Shown: one piece after another, positions 25,394-33,498 of the stretch | Layout: the number at the start of each line of letters is the position of its first letter | Position numbering within the stretch: the stretch's first letter is position 1 | From: Arenimonas sp049195245 | GTDB taxonomy: Bacteria > Pseudomonadota > Gammaproteobacteria > Xanthomonadales > Xanthomonadaceae | Assembly (NCBI RefSeq): GCF_049195245.1 | Contig: NZ_JBMIRR010000026.1 | Location: 368,736 to 432,735 of the forward strand | DNA: 64,000 bases | Reading direction: 5' to 3' | Translations under genes and position numbers: made by a program | The notes under the pieces: model-generated | Database searches by the model: none | The model's input: only the letters and a program-made list of their open reading frames with translations | What the model was told of the DNA's origin: nothing

Positions 25394-26779
25394 TCAGCGC
25401 AGCGGTTCGCGCCGGGGCAGCGGCTTGAGCGGCTCCATCGTGTCCATGTCCCAGTCGGCGGGCACGAAGGCCTGTCGCGTTTCGGCGTGTTTCGGATAAC
25501 CGCCGACCTCGTCCTCGTGGTCGATGATGCCGCCGCGGCCTTCGATCACGTCGGCCACGATGCGGCGATCGATGTCATCGCGATCCCAGGGCCGCGCGCC
25601 GGCGTTCGCAACCACGGAATCCTGCACCTGCAGCGAGGGCAGCAGGCGCACGCCGAAGGGCAGGGGCGGCGGCGCACCGAGCCGGTTGAGCTTGGCCGGA
25701 CCGGTCGTGTAGCGGCCTTCCTGCGGCAGCGGTTCGCCGAGGCGGTCGACGCTGAGGTTGTCCTCGGCGTAGAAATCCAGGTCCCCGCTGCCGCCGAGCA
25801 TGAAGAAGGCCAGCGGCTCGGTGGACGGGCCGGCGCGGGTGACATTGCCGCGCAGGATCATCTGCCCGGTGGAATAGGGCTCGCGGCCCAGCCATTCCTC
25901 GGCGATCAGGTTGTAGTGCGCCGCACGCTGGCCCGGGTTGTAGACCAGGTTGTTGATCACCTGGCCGCGGGCGCCGCCCTTGAACAGCGGGTTGCGCTCG
26001 TAGTTGTGCGCGTAGAGGTTGCCGACGATCAGCACGTCGTTGACGTGGTCGTGGATCAGCGTGCCCTTGGAATGTTCGCCCTTGCCGTGGGTGGCGTGCG
26101 CCAGGCCCTCGGCCAGCAGGTTGTTGCTGAAGGTGATGCGGCGCGAGGCGTTCGCCATCCACTCGGCTTCCGACTCGCCGGCGAAGCGGGTGCTGGAGGC
26201 CGACAGGTTTTCGTCCGTGGCCCAGGTCATCGAGCAGTGGTCGATGATCACGTCGCGGGCGCCGCGCACGGTGTAGAGCGCGTCGAAGTCCACGCCGGCC
26301 CGGCGCGGCAGGCCGGTGGTGCCGGGACGGATGCGGATGTGGCGGATCACCACGTCGTGGGTGGCCACCACCAGGCCGCCGCGGATGAAGGTGATGCCCG
26401 GCATCGGCGCGGTCTGGCCGGCCACGGTGAGGAAGGGCTCGGTGATCTTCACTTCCTTGCGGTCCAGGTCGATCACGCCGCCGACCTCGAACACCACGAT
26501 GCGCGGACCCGGCGTGGCCACCGCTTCTGCGAAGGAGCCGGGGCCGCTGGCCGCCAGGGTGGTGACGCGCAGGATCTTCCCGCCGCGCCCGCCCGGGGTA
26601 TGCGCGGCCCAACCTTGCGCGCCGGGGAAGGCCAGGGGTGTGTCGGACGGAGGAGTGGCCGCACGGGTTTCCGCCCAGGGCCACAGGGCCAGGGCCGTGG
26701 CCAGCAGCAGCCAGAGGCCCAGGCGCGTGCGCTCGGTGCGGCGCCGGCGGTCGCCGGGCGCAGGGGTGTGGTGCGGCAT
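25394..26779 (-). CDS. Pectate lyase-like polysaccharide lyase
   Basis: Secreted beta-helix enzyme of 461 residues expected to cleave polygalacturonate by beta-elimination, giving 4,5-unsaturated oligomers. It begins with a signal sequence (hydrophobic run near 22-37, then ETRAATP), followed by the FPGAQGWAAHTPGGRGG start typical of PL1-type pectate lyases, a long series of beta-helix strands (VVIRHIRIRPG, VIIDHCSMTWATDEN) and ATHGKGEHSKG. A PL1 assignment is likely but other PL families share the fold. The ATG has GGGAGGGA upstream. A LacI-type operator copy lies 66 bases before the start. Confidence 0.85.
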   Translation of the reverse strand: MPHHTPAPGDRRRRTERTRLGLWLLLATALALWPWAETRAATPPSDTPLAFPGAQGWAAHTPGGRGGKILRVTTLAASGPGSFAEAVATPGPRIVVFEVGGVIDLDRKEVKITEPFLTVAGQTAPMPGITFIRGGLVVATHDVVIRHIRIRPGTTGLPRRAGVDFDALYTVRGARDVIIDHCSMTWATDENLSASSTRFAGESEAEWMANASRRITFSNNLLAEGLAHATHGKGEHSKGTLIHDHVNDVLIVGNLYAHNYERNPLFKGGARGQVINNLVYNPGQRAAHYNLIAEEWLGREPYSTGQMILRGNVTRAGPSTEPLAFFMLGGSGDLDFYAEDNLSVDRLGEPLPQEGRYTTGPAKLNRLGAPPPLPFGVRLLPSLQVQDSVVANAGARPWDRDDIDRRIVADVIEGRGGIIDHEDEVGGYPKHAETRQAFVPADWDMDTMEPLKPLPRREPLR

Positions 26780-26844
26780 GGTTCCCTCCCAGGATGGCTT
26801 GCGAGGCCGGTCCGAGCATGTCGCCCGGCCGGCCGTGTTGTAAA

Positions 26845-26858
26845 TGACACCGGTTTCC
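26845..26858. promoter_or_regulatory. LacI-type operator (pectate lyase / hydratase-TRAP)
   Basis: TGACACCGGTTTCC: perfect left half and five of seven in the right half of TGACACCGGTGTCA. It is placed between the divergent pectate lyase gene and the hydratase-TRAP operon, 66 and 73 bases from their starts. Confidence 0.6.
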
Positions 26859-26931
26859 TCTATATCAATCATCGCCCCGGGCTGGCTAGTGCCGGTGGCA
26901 AACCGCCAGCCCGCCGGGCCAGGAGATCCCC

Positions 26932-27783
26932 GTGACCACAGGCCGCCCCTCGGGGTCCGCTGACGCCGTCGAATCCGCCGCCGCCGCCTTCGTGCAGGCG
27001 CGGTGGGCCGGTCGCGCCCTGCCCGGCTTTCCCGGCACGCCGCCCGCCGACCTGGCCGGCGGCTATGCCATCCAGGACCGGGCGATCGGGCTGTGGCCCG
27101 ACCGCGTGGCCGGCTGGAAGGTGGGCTACATCTCGCCCGACCGCCGAGACGGCTCGGGCGACGACCGCGTGGTGGGCCCGATCTTCGCCGCCGAAGTGTG
27201 GCCGCAGCCGCCGGGCGGAACCCGCGACGTGCCGGTCTTCGTCGGGGGCTTCGCCGCGGTCGAGGCCGAGTTCGTCTTCCGCCTGGCCGCAGACGCGCCG
27301 GCCGACCGCGTGCAGTGGTCGGCCCGGGACGCGCTGGCCCTGGTCGCGGCCCTGCACATCGGCATCGAGACCGCCGGCAGCCCGCTGGCTACGATCAACG
27401 TGCTGGGCCCGACCGTGGTCGTGTCCGACTTCGGCAACAACGCCGGCCTCGTCCTGGGACCCGAGATCCCCGGTTGGCGCGAGCTACCCGAGGCCGGGCT
27501 GGTCTGCGAGACCTTCATCGAGGGCGTGTCGGTCGGACGCGGTGGCGCGGCTTCAGTGCCGGGCGGGCTGGGCGAGGCCCTGGCCTTCGCCCTGGCGCGC
27601 TGCGCCCGCCGCGGGCATCCGCTGAAGGCGGGCGACCTGGTCACCACCGGCGCGGCCACCGGCATCCATGACATCCTCGCGGGACAGCAGGCGCTGATCC
27701 GCTTCGGCGCCTGGGGCGAGCTGCGCTGCCGCGCGGTCGCCGCCACCGCCCGCACTCCTTCGCTTCCGGGTTCGCCGCCTTGA
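26932..27783 (+). CDS. FAH-superfamily hydratase (2-keto-4-pentenoate hydratase-like)
   Basis: A 283-residue protein of the fumarylacetoacetase / 2-oxopent-4-dienoate hydratase fold. Indicators are the VAGWKVGYISP segment, the metal-site acid in AAVEAEFVFRLA, ALHIGIETAGS, and the C-terminal GDLVTTGAATGIHDI. The GTG start has AGGAGA upstream. It is first in an operon with the TRAP genes; its stop overlaps the TTG start of the binding protein. Its role in pectin breakdown is unclear. It may act on an unsaturated keto-acid intermediate; that is inference from context. Confidence 0.82.
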   Translation: MTTGRPSGSADAVESAAAAFVQARWAGRALPGFPGTPPADLAGGYAIQDRAIGLWPDRVAGWKVGYISPDRRDGSGDDRVVGPIFAAEVWPQPPGGTRDVPVFVGGFAAVEAEFVFRLAADAPADRVQWSARDALALVAALHIGIETAGSPLATINVLGPTVVVSDFGNNAGLVLGPEIPGWRELPEAGLVCETFIEGVSVGRGGAASVPGGLGEALAFALARCARRGHPLKAGDLVTTGAATGIHDILAGQQALIRFGAWGELRCRAVAATARTPSLPGSPP

Positions 27784-28775
27784 CCGACCGACGACACTTC
27801 CTGGGCCAGGCCGCTTGGGCCTGCGCGGGACTCGCGCTGGCGCCGCGGGCGGCCTTCGCCGCCGATGCGCCGCGCCTGCTCACCGCCACCGACGTGCACG
27901 TGAAGGACTACCCGACTGTCGCCGCCGTACGCTGGATCGGCGACGCGATGGCCGAGCAGACCGGCGGCCGCGTGCAGCTGCGCCAGTACCACTCGGGCCA
28001 GCTGGGCCGCGAGTCGGAGGCGATCGACATGGCGCGCTTCGGCGCGATCGACATCACCCGGGTGTACACCGGCGCGCTGAACAATGCTTTCCCGCTGACC
28101 CAGGCGCTGTGCCTGCCCTACGTGTTCGATTCGGTGCCGCATCTTCGGCGCGCACTGGACGGCGAGGTCGGCGCGCAGGTGCTGGGCGGATTCGAGGCAC
28201 GCGGCCTGGTGGGCCTGGCGATCTACGACAGCGGCGCCCGCTGCTTCTACAACACCCGGCGCGCGCTGCGGGTGCCGGCCGACCTGGCCGGGCTGAAGCT
28301 GCGCGTGCCGCCCTCGGACATCTTCATCCGGCTGCTGCGCACGCTGGGCGCCAACCCGACCCCGCTGGCCTTCGGCGAAGTGTTCTCGGCGCTCGAGACC
28401 CACCTGATCGACGGCGCCGAGAACAACATTCGCAGCTTCCACTCCAGCCGCCACTTCGAGGCCGCGGGCTACTGGTCGCAGACCGAACATTCCTACGCGC
28501 CCGACGTGCTGCTGATGTCGCGCCGCAGCCTGGACGCGCTGCTGCCCGACGACCGCGATCGCCTGCTCGACCTGGCGCGGCAGTCGGTGGCGGTGATGCG
28601 CACCGCCTGGGATGCCTCCGAAACCGCCGCGCGCGACGCGGTACGGACGGCGGGTGTGGCCATCAACGATGCCGACATGTCCGCCTTCCGCCGCGCCGCC
28701 GAGCCGCTGCTGCGCGAGTACCTGCAGGCGCCCGCGCTGGCTTCGCTCCACCGTCGCATCCGCGACCTGGCCTGA
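27780..28775 (+). CDS. TRAP transporter periplasmic substrate-binding protein (DctP)
   Basis: Captures a carboxylate solute in the periplasm for the TRAP permease. The 331-residue protein starts with a twin-arginine-like export signal (DRRHFLGQAAWACAG ending near AAFAAD). The DctP core follows, with YHSGQLGRESEAIDM and LAGLKLRVPPSD, the latter bearing the conserved Arg that binds the carboxylate, then FGEVFSALETHLIDGAENN. The start is TTG, overlapping the hydratase stop (TTGA), so translation is coupled. The substrate is inferred to be a unsaturated or saturated galacturonate (or short oligomer) from the neighbouring lyase and esterase genes. Confidence 0.92.
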   Translation: MTDRRHFLGQAAWACAGLALAPRAAFAADAPRLLTATDVHVKDYPTVAAVRWIGDAMAEQTGGRVQLRQYHSGQLGRESEAIDMARFGAIDITRVYTGALNNAFPLTQALCLPYVFDSVPHLRRALDGEVGAQVLGGFEARGLVGLAIYDSGARCFYNTRRALRVPADLAGLKLRVPPSDIFIRLLRTLGANPTPLAFGEVFSALETHLIDGAENNIRSFHSSRHFEAAGYWSQTEHSYAPDVLLMSRRSLDALLPDDRDRLLDLARQSVAVMRTAWDASETAARDAVRTAGVAINDADMSAFRRAAEPLLREYLQAPALASLHRRIRDLA

Positions 28776-28783
28776 GCCCGACC

Positions 28784-29293
28784 ATGTCCGACGCATCCAC
28801 CGCTCCCGACCCTGCGCCCGGCCCGCTCGACCGCCTGGCGAAACTGGCCATCGTCATCGCCGCCGCCGCCCTGGTCGGGCTGGTGGCGGTGCAGGGCTGG
28901 CAGGTATTCGCGCGTTACGTCATCAACGACTCGCCCAGCTGGACCGAACCGGTGACCCTGCTGCTGCTGAGCACGGCGATGAGCCTGGCCGCCGCGGCAG
29001 GCGTGCATACGCAGCGCCACTTCCGGTTCAACCTGCTGGCCGATGCCGCCGGCCCGCGCGCGCAGCGCGCGCTGGCCGCCGCCAGCGAGCTCGTGGTGGT
29101 CCTGATCGGTGGCTTCCTGGCGGTCGGCGCGGCCCGGCTGTGGCTGGATGGCCTGGACGTGCGCATGGCCGGTGCGCCCATGCCGCAGAGCATCGCCTAC
29201 CTGCCGCTGGCCCTGGGTGGCGCGCTGATGGTGGTGTTTGGTTTTGCGCGGCTGGCCGCGGCCCTGCGGCCGGCGCCCGGCGGGGAGGGCTGA
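28784..29293 (+). CDS. TRAP transporter small permease (DctQ)
   Basis: The four-helix small membrane subunit, 169 residues. Typical features are the first helix ending in GWQVFARYVINDSPSWTEP, which includes the conserved Arg and Trp-Thr-Glu, and the HTQRHFRFNLL cytoplasmic loop. It starts 8 bases after the binding-protein stop and ends 3 bases before the large subunit gene. It works with DctM to couple sodium entry to solute import. Confidence 0.92.
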   Translation: MSDASTAPDPAPGPLDRLAKLAIVIAAAALVGLVAVQGWQVFARYVINDSPSWTEPVTLLLLSTAMSLAAAAGVHTQRHFRFNLLADAAGPRAQRALAAASELVVVLIGGFLAVGAARLWLDGLDVRMAGAPMPQSIAYLPLALGGALMVVFGFARLAAALRPAPGGEG

Positions 29294-29296
29294 GCG

Positions 29297-30577
29297 ATGG
29301 CGATCGCGATCCTGTTCCTGCTGTTCGCCCTGCTGCTGCTGATCGGCGTGCCGGTGGCCTTCGCGCTGGCCGCGGCGGCGCTGGCCACCCTGCTGTACCT
29401 GGACCTGCCGGCGATCGTGTTCGTGCAGCAGATGGCGGCGGGCAGCGGCTCGGCGTCGCTGATCGCGATTCCGCTCTTCATCTTCGCCGGCGAACTGATG
29501 ATGCGCGGCGGCATCTCCGAGCGGCTGATCGCACTGGCCGCGGCCCTGGTCGGGCGCATGCGCGGCGGCCTGGGGCAGGTCAGCATCCTGTCCTCGCTGT
29601 TTTTCGGCGGCGTGTCCGGCTCGGCCATCGCCGACGTGTCGGCCGTGGGCGGCACGATGATCCCGCAGATGGTCAAGCGCGGCTACGACCGCGACTTCGC
29701 GGTCAACGTCAGCATCACCGCCGCGCTGGTGGCGCTGCTGGTGCCGCCCTCGCACAACCTGATCCTGTTTTCGGCGGCGGCCGGCGGCGGCGTGTCCATC
29801 ACCAACCTGTTCGCGGCGGGCATCGTGCCGGCGCTGCTGATGACCGTGGTGCTGATGCTCACCGGCTACCTGGTGGCGTGCCGCCGCGGTTATCCCACCG
29901 AGGCCTTCCCGGGCTGGCAGGCGGTGCTGCTGCGCACCGTCTCGGCGCTGCCGGGCCTGGGCCTGGTGGCCCTGATCTTCATCGGCATCCGCGCGGGCAT
30001 CTTCACCGCGGTGGAGAGCGCGGCGGTGGCGGTGGTGTACGCGATCGGCGTCACCACGCTGCTGTACCGCAAGCTGGGCTGGCGCGATTTCCTCGAGACC
30101 GCAGTTGGCGCGGCGCGCACCACCGGCGCGATCCTGTTCGTGATCGCCGCGGCGGCGGTGTTCGGCTGGCTGCTGGCCTACCTGGCAGTGCCGGCGGCGG
30201 CGGTGTCGGCGCTGCAGGCGATAGCGCACGATCCGGCCACGGTGATGGCGCTGATCGTGATCATCCTGCTGCTGCTGGGCACCTTCATGGACCTGGCGCC
30301 GATGATCCTGATCTGCACGCCGATCTTCCTGCCGGTGGCCAAGGCCTACGGCATCGATCCGCTGCATTTCGGCGTGGTGCTGGTGCTGGCCGGCGGCATC
30401 GGGCTGGTGACGCCGCCGGTGGGATCGGTGCTGTTCGTCGGCACCGCCATCGGCGGCATCAGCGTCGGGCAGGCAATGCGCACGATCTGGCCGTTCTGGC
30501 TGGCGGCGCTGGTGGTGCTGCTGCTGGTGGCCTTCCTGCCGGCCCTTTCCCTGTCCCTGCCGGTCCTGCTCAAGTGA
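29297..30577 (+). CDS. TRAP transporter large permease (DctM)
   Basis: The 426-residue transport subunit with about twelve segments, of the ion transporter superfamily. Family motifs are GVPVAFALA, IPLFIFAGELMMRGGISERL, GGVSGSAIADVSAVGGTMIP and, near the C-terminus, GGIGLVTPPVGSVLFVG. It is the last TRAP gene; the LacI-type regulator gene follows after 23 bases and is likely in the same transcript. Confidence 0.94.
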   Translation: MAIAILFLLFALLLLIGVPVAFALAAAALATLLYLDLPAIVFVQQMAAGSGSASLIAIPLFIFAGELMMRGGISERLIALAAALVGRMRGGLGQVSILSSLFFGGVSGSAIADVSAVGGTMIPQMVKRGYDRDFAVNVSITAALVALLVPPSHNLILFSAAAGGGVSITNLFAAGIVPALLMTVVLMLTGYLVACRRGYPTEAFPGWQAVLLRTVSALPGLGLVALIFIGIRAGIFTAVESAAVAVVYAIGVTTLLYRKLGWRDFLETAVGAARTTGAILFVIAAAAVFGWLLAYLAVPAAAVSALQAIAHDPATVMALIVIILLLLGTFMDLAPMILICTPIFLPVAKAYGIDPLHFGVVLVLAGGIGLVTPPVGSVLFVGTAIGGISVGQAMRTIWPFWLAALVVLLLVAFLPALSLSLPVLLK

Positions 30578-30600
30578 GCGGGGCAGGCGGTTAGAATCCC

Positions 30601-31701
30601 GTGACCATGACCGACACCCGACCCCATCCCTCTGCGCGTGCCAAACCGACGGCCACCGTGACCGGCAGCGGCAGCGGCGCCAACGGCAAGAACACCATCA
30701 ACGACGTGGCGCGCCTGGCGGGCGTGTCGAAGAAGACCGTGTCGCGCGTGATCAACGATTCGCCGCTGGTGCGTCCCGACACGCGCGAGAAGATCCTCGC
30801 GCTGATGCAGCAGCTGGGCTACGCGCCCGATCCGCAGGCACGCGGACTGGCCTTCCGGCGTTCCTTCCTGATCGGGCTGGTGTTCGACAACCCGACCGCG
30901 CAGTACATCGTGAACCTGCAGTACGGCGCGCTGGACGCGTTGCGCGATTCCGGCTTCGAGCTGGTGGTGCACCCCTGCGACTCCAAGAGCGAGGGTTACA
31001 TCGCCGGCATCCAGCGCTTCGCGCAGCAGCAGAAGCTCTACGGCGTGATCCTGATTCCGCGCGTGTCCGAGGACCAGGCGCTGGCCGACGCGCTGCGCGA
31101 CATCGGCTGCCGCTACGTGCGCATCGCTTCGGTGCCGATGGACGAGCCCGAAAACATGGTGCTCACCCACGACCGCCAGGCCGGCGCCGAAGCCGCCAAC
31201 TATCTTGAGTCGCTGGGCCACCGGCGCATCGCCCTGGTCACCGGCCCCAAGCGCTACCGGTCCTCGATCGAGCGCGGCGGCGGCTTCACCGAGGCCCTGG
31301 CCAAGCGCGGCATCGAGCTGGCGCCCGAGATGGTGTACGAGGGCGGCTACACCTTCGAATCCGGCGTCGCCGGCGCCGAGGCGCTGCTGACCCGCAACCC
31401 GCGGCCCACCGCCATCTTCGCCTGCAACGACGAAATGGCGGCCGGCATCTACAAGGCCGCGCTGCGCATGGGCCTGTCCATTCCCGGCGACCTGTCGGTG
31501 GTGGGCTACGACGACAGCCCGCTGGCCTCGCAGCTGTGGCCGGCGCTGACCACCATCCGCCTGCCGGTGCGCGACCTCGGCCGCCAGGCCGCGGCGATGC
31601 TGCTGGCCGAGAACTGGCCGCGCGCGGCGCAGGCGCCCGCGGGCATTTCGGTGTCGCCGCACCTGGTGGTGCGCGACTCCTGCCAGCCGCCGCAGGCCTG
31701 A
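30601..31701 (+). CDS. LacI-family regulator, probable KdgR/UxuR-like
   Basis: A 366-residue repressor: after a 28-residue flexible N-terminus comes the LacI helix-turn-helix and hinge (NTINDVARLAGVSKKTVSRV, then NDSPLVRPDTREKI), followed by a periplasmic-binding-protein-like effector domain. The start is GTG or the ATG two codons on. It lies between the TRAP operon and kduI. Palindromes TGACACCGGTGTCA-like occur before kduI, before the pectate lyase/hydratase pair and before kdgK/receptor, so it is the obvious local candidate to bind them. The inducer is probably KDG or a related keto-uronate (inferred). Confidence 0.9.
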   Translation: MTMTDTRPHPSARAKPTATVTGSGSGANGKNTINDVARLAGVSKKTVSRVINDSPLVRPDTREKILALMQQLGYAPDPQARGLAFRRSFLIGLVFDNPTAQYIVNLQYGALDALRDSGFELVVHPCDSKSEGYIAGIQRFAQQQKLYGVILIPRVSEDQALADALRDIGCRYVRIASVPMDEPENMVLTHDRQAGAEAANYLESLGHRRIALVTGPKRYRSSIERGGGFTEALAKRGIELAPEMVYEGGYTFESGVAGAEALLTRNPRPTAIFACNDEMAAGIYKAALRMGLSIPGDLSVVGYDDSPLASQLWPALTTIRLPVRDLGRQAAAMLLAENWPRAAQAPAGISVSPHLVVRDSCQPPQA

Positions 31702-31740
31702 TCCCGATGCCTGCCCCGCGACGTCCCTTTCCGCCCGCGA

Positions 31741-31754
31741 TGACACCGGTAGAA
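31741..31754. promoter_or_regulatory. LacI-type operator upstream of kduI
   Basis: TGACACCGGTAGAA: a perfect left half with ACCGGT core and a degenerate right half, 33 bases before the kduI start. It is the third copy in the pectin locus. Confidence 0.55.
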
Positions 31755-31786
31755 CCCGGGCTCCGCACCGCGCTCCAGGAGTGACC

Positions 31787-32635
31787 ATGTACACCAAGAC
31801 CTACCACGCCACCCACCCCGACATGATGCACGGCGCCAGCAACGACCAGCTGCGCGACCGCTACCTGCTCGATGGCCTGTTCGTGCCCGGGCAGGTGGTG
31901 CTGCACTACACGCACTACGAGCGCTTCGTGATCGGCGGCGCCGCGCCCACCGCTGCCCCGCTGGCGCTGCCCGCGCAGACCGAGCCGGCCTCGGCCGCCG
32001 GCAAGCCCTTCCTCGAGCGCCGCGAGCTGGGCGTGGTCAACGTGGGCGAGGGCGCGGGCCGCGTCACCGTGGACGGCACCGCGTTCGAGCTCCAGCCGCG
32101 CGACGGCCTGTACGTCACGATGGGCAGCGCCGACGTGGTGTTCGAATCACTGGACGCCGCGGCGCCTGCGCGCTTCTACCTGGCCTCCACGCCGGCGCAT
32201 GCGCGCTTCGAAACGCGGCACCTTTCCATCGCGAACGCGGTGCCGCTGCAGCGCGGCGCGCTGGAGACCTCGAACGAACGCACGATCTACCAGTACATCG
32301 TGCCGGCCACCTGCCCGTCCTCGCAGCTGCTGCTGGGCATGACCCTGCTCAACACCGGCAGCGTCTGGAACACCATGCCGCCGCACCTGCACGATCGCCG
32401 CTCCGAGGTCTATTTCTACTTCGGCCTGCCCAGGGACCAGAAGGTGATGCACTTCATGGGCGACCCGGCCGACATGCGCCACATCGTGGTGGGCAACGAA
32501 GAGGCCGTGGTGTCGCCGCCGTGGTCGATCCACATGGGCTCGGGCACCAGCAACTACGGCTTCATCTGGGCCATGGGCGGCGAGAACCTGGACTATACCG
32601 ACATGCACGTGCTGGACATCTGCCAGCTCAAGTAA
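31787..32635 (+). CDS. kduI: 5-dehydro-4-deoxy-D-glucuronate isomerase
   Basis: Interconverts 5-keto-4-deoxyuronate (DKI) and 2,5-diketo-3-deoxygluconate in the cytoplasm. The 282-residue cupin-type enzyme has the four zinc ligands: His200, His202, Glu207 in PPHLHDRRSEVY and His249 in WSIHMGSG. The ATG is preceded by CAGGAG. It starts 85 bases after the regulator gene and is followed by kduD 25 bases on, forming the kduI-kduD pair for the product of pectate lyase action. Confidence 0.95.
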   Translation: MYTKTYHATHPDMMHGASNDQLRDRYLLDGLFVPGQVVLHYTHYERFVIGGAAPTAAPLALPAQTEPASAAGKPFLERRELGVVNVGEGAGRVTVDGTAFELQPRDGLYVTMGSADVVFESLDAAAPARFYLASTPAHARFETRHLSIANAVPLQRGALETSNERTIYQYIVPATCPSSQLLLGMTLLNTGSVWNTMPPHLHDRRSEVYFYFGLPRDQKVMHFMGDPADMRHIVVGNEEAVVSPPWSIHMGSGTSNYGFIWAMGGENLDYTDMHVLDICQLK

Positions 32636-32660
32636 GCCGCACCGGACCGAGGGGAACAGC

Positions 32661-33419
32661 ATGGCAAGCAACGCATTCAGCCTGGAAGGAAAAGTGGCCC
32701 TGGTCACCGGCGCCAACACCGGCCTGGGGCAGGGCATCGCCCTGGCGCTGGCCGAAGCCGGCGCCGACATCGCGGGCGCGGGCATCGTCGCGGCAACGGA
32801 GACCGAGGCCAAGGTGAGGGCGCTGGGGCGGCGCTTCCTCAACATCGAGGCCAACCTGATCACGATCGAGCCGGTCACACGCATCGTCGAGGAGACGGTG
32901 GCGGGGCTGGGCGGGCTGGACATCCTGGTCAACAACGCGGGCCTGATCCGGCGCGCGGACGCGGTGGATTTCAGCGAGAAGGACTGGGACGACGTGATGA
33001 ACGTCAACATCAAGTCGGCGTTCTTCATGTCGCAGGCGGCGGGCCGGCACTTCATCGGCCAGGGCCGCGGCAAGATCATCAACATTGCCTCGATGCTGTC
33101 CTTCCAGGGCGGCATCCGGGTGCCGTCCTACACGGCCAGCAAGTCGGGCATCGCCGGCATCACGCGGCTGCTGGCCAACGAGTGGGCGGCCAAGGGCGTG
33201 AACATCAACGCCATCGCACCGGGCTACATGGCCACCGACAACACGGCGCAGCTGCGCGCCGACGCCGAGCGCAACAAGGCCATCCTCGACCGCATCCCGG
33301 CCAACCGCTGGGGCGAAGCCTCGGACCTGGGCGGCACGGCGGTGTTCCTGGCCTCGCGCGCCTCCGACTACGTCAACGGCGCGGTCATCCCCGTCGACGG
33401 CGGCTGGCTGGCCCGCTGA
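32661..33419 (+). CDS. kduD: 2-dehydro-3-deoxy-D-gluconate 5-dehydrogenase
   Basis: Reduces 2,5-diketo-3-deoxygluconate to 2-keto-3-deoxygluconate with NAD(P)H. The 252-residue short-chain dehydrogenase has the cofactor motif TGANTGLGQG at 17-26, the NNAG block, the catalytic Ser-Tyr-Lys in ASMLSFQGG and SYTASKSG, and NAIAPGYMATDNT. KduD identity rests on high family resemblance and coupling to kduI. It is convergent with the cupin gene, with an inverted-repeat element in between. Confidence 0.93.
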   Translation: MASNAFSLEGKVALVTGANTGLGQGIALALAEAGADIAGAGIVAATETEAKVRALGRRFLNIEANLITIEPVTRIVEETVAGLGGLDILVNNAGLIRRADAVDFSEKDWDDVMNVNIKSAFFMSQAAGRHFIGQGRGKIINIASMLSFQGGIRVPSYTASKSGIAGITRLLANEWAAKGVNINAIAPGYMATDNTAQLRADAERNKAILDRIPANRWGEASDLGGTAVFLASRASDYVNGAVIPVDGGWLAR

Positions 33420-33425
33420 CAACAA

Positions 33426-33484
33426 ATCCGGGGTCAGAGTACGTTTATGTGGTGAAGCCACATAAACGTACTCTGACCCCGGAT
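33426..33484. repeat. Inverted-repeat element, GGGGTCAGAGTACGTTTAT family
   Basis: Perfect 27-bp arms (33426-33452 and 33458-33484) around a 5-base loop TGAAG. Each arm shares a 23-base block, containing GGGGTCAGAGTACGTTTAT, with the element at 13.2 kb. It sits between the convergent kduD and cupin genes. The RNA from either strand would form a long stable hairpin. Confidence 0.85.
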
Positions 33485-33498
33485 CTGGCGGGGTTGAG

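Noticed and set aside
26887..26900. TAGTGCCGGTGGCA as a further LacI operator before the hydratase gene
   Set aside because: Only the right half resembles the motif; the left half matches at three positions, near chance in GC-rich DNA.
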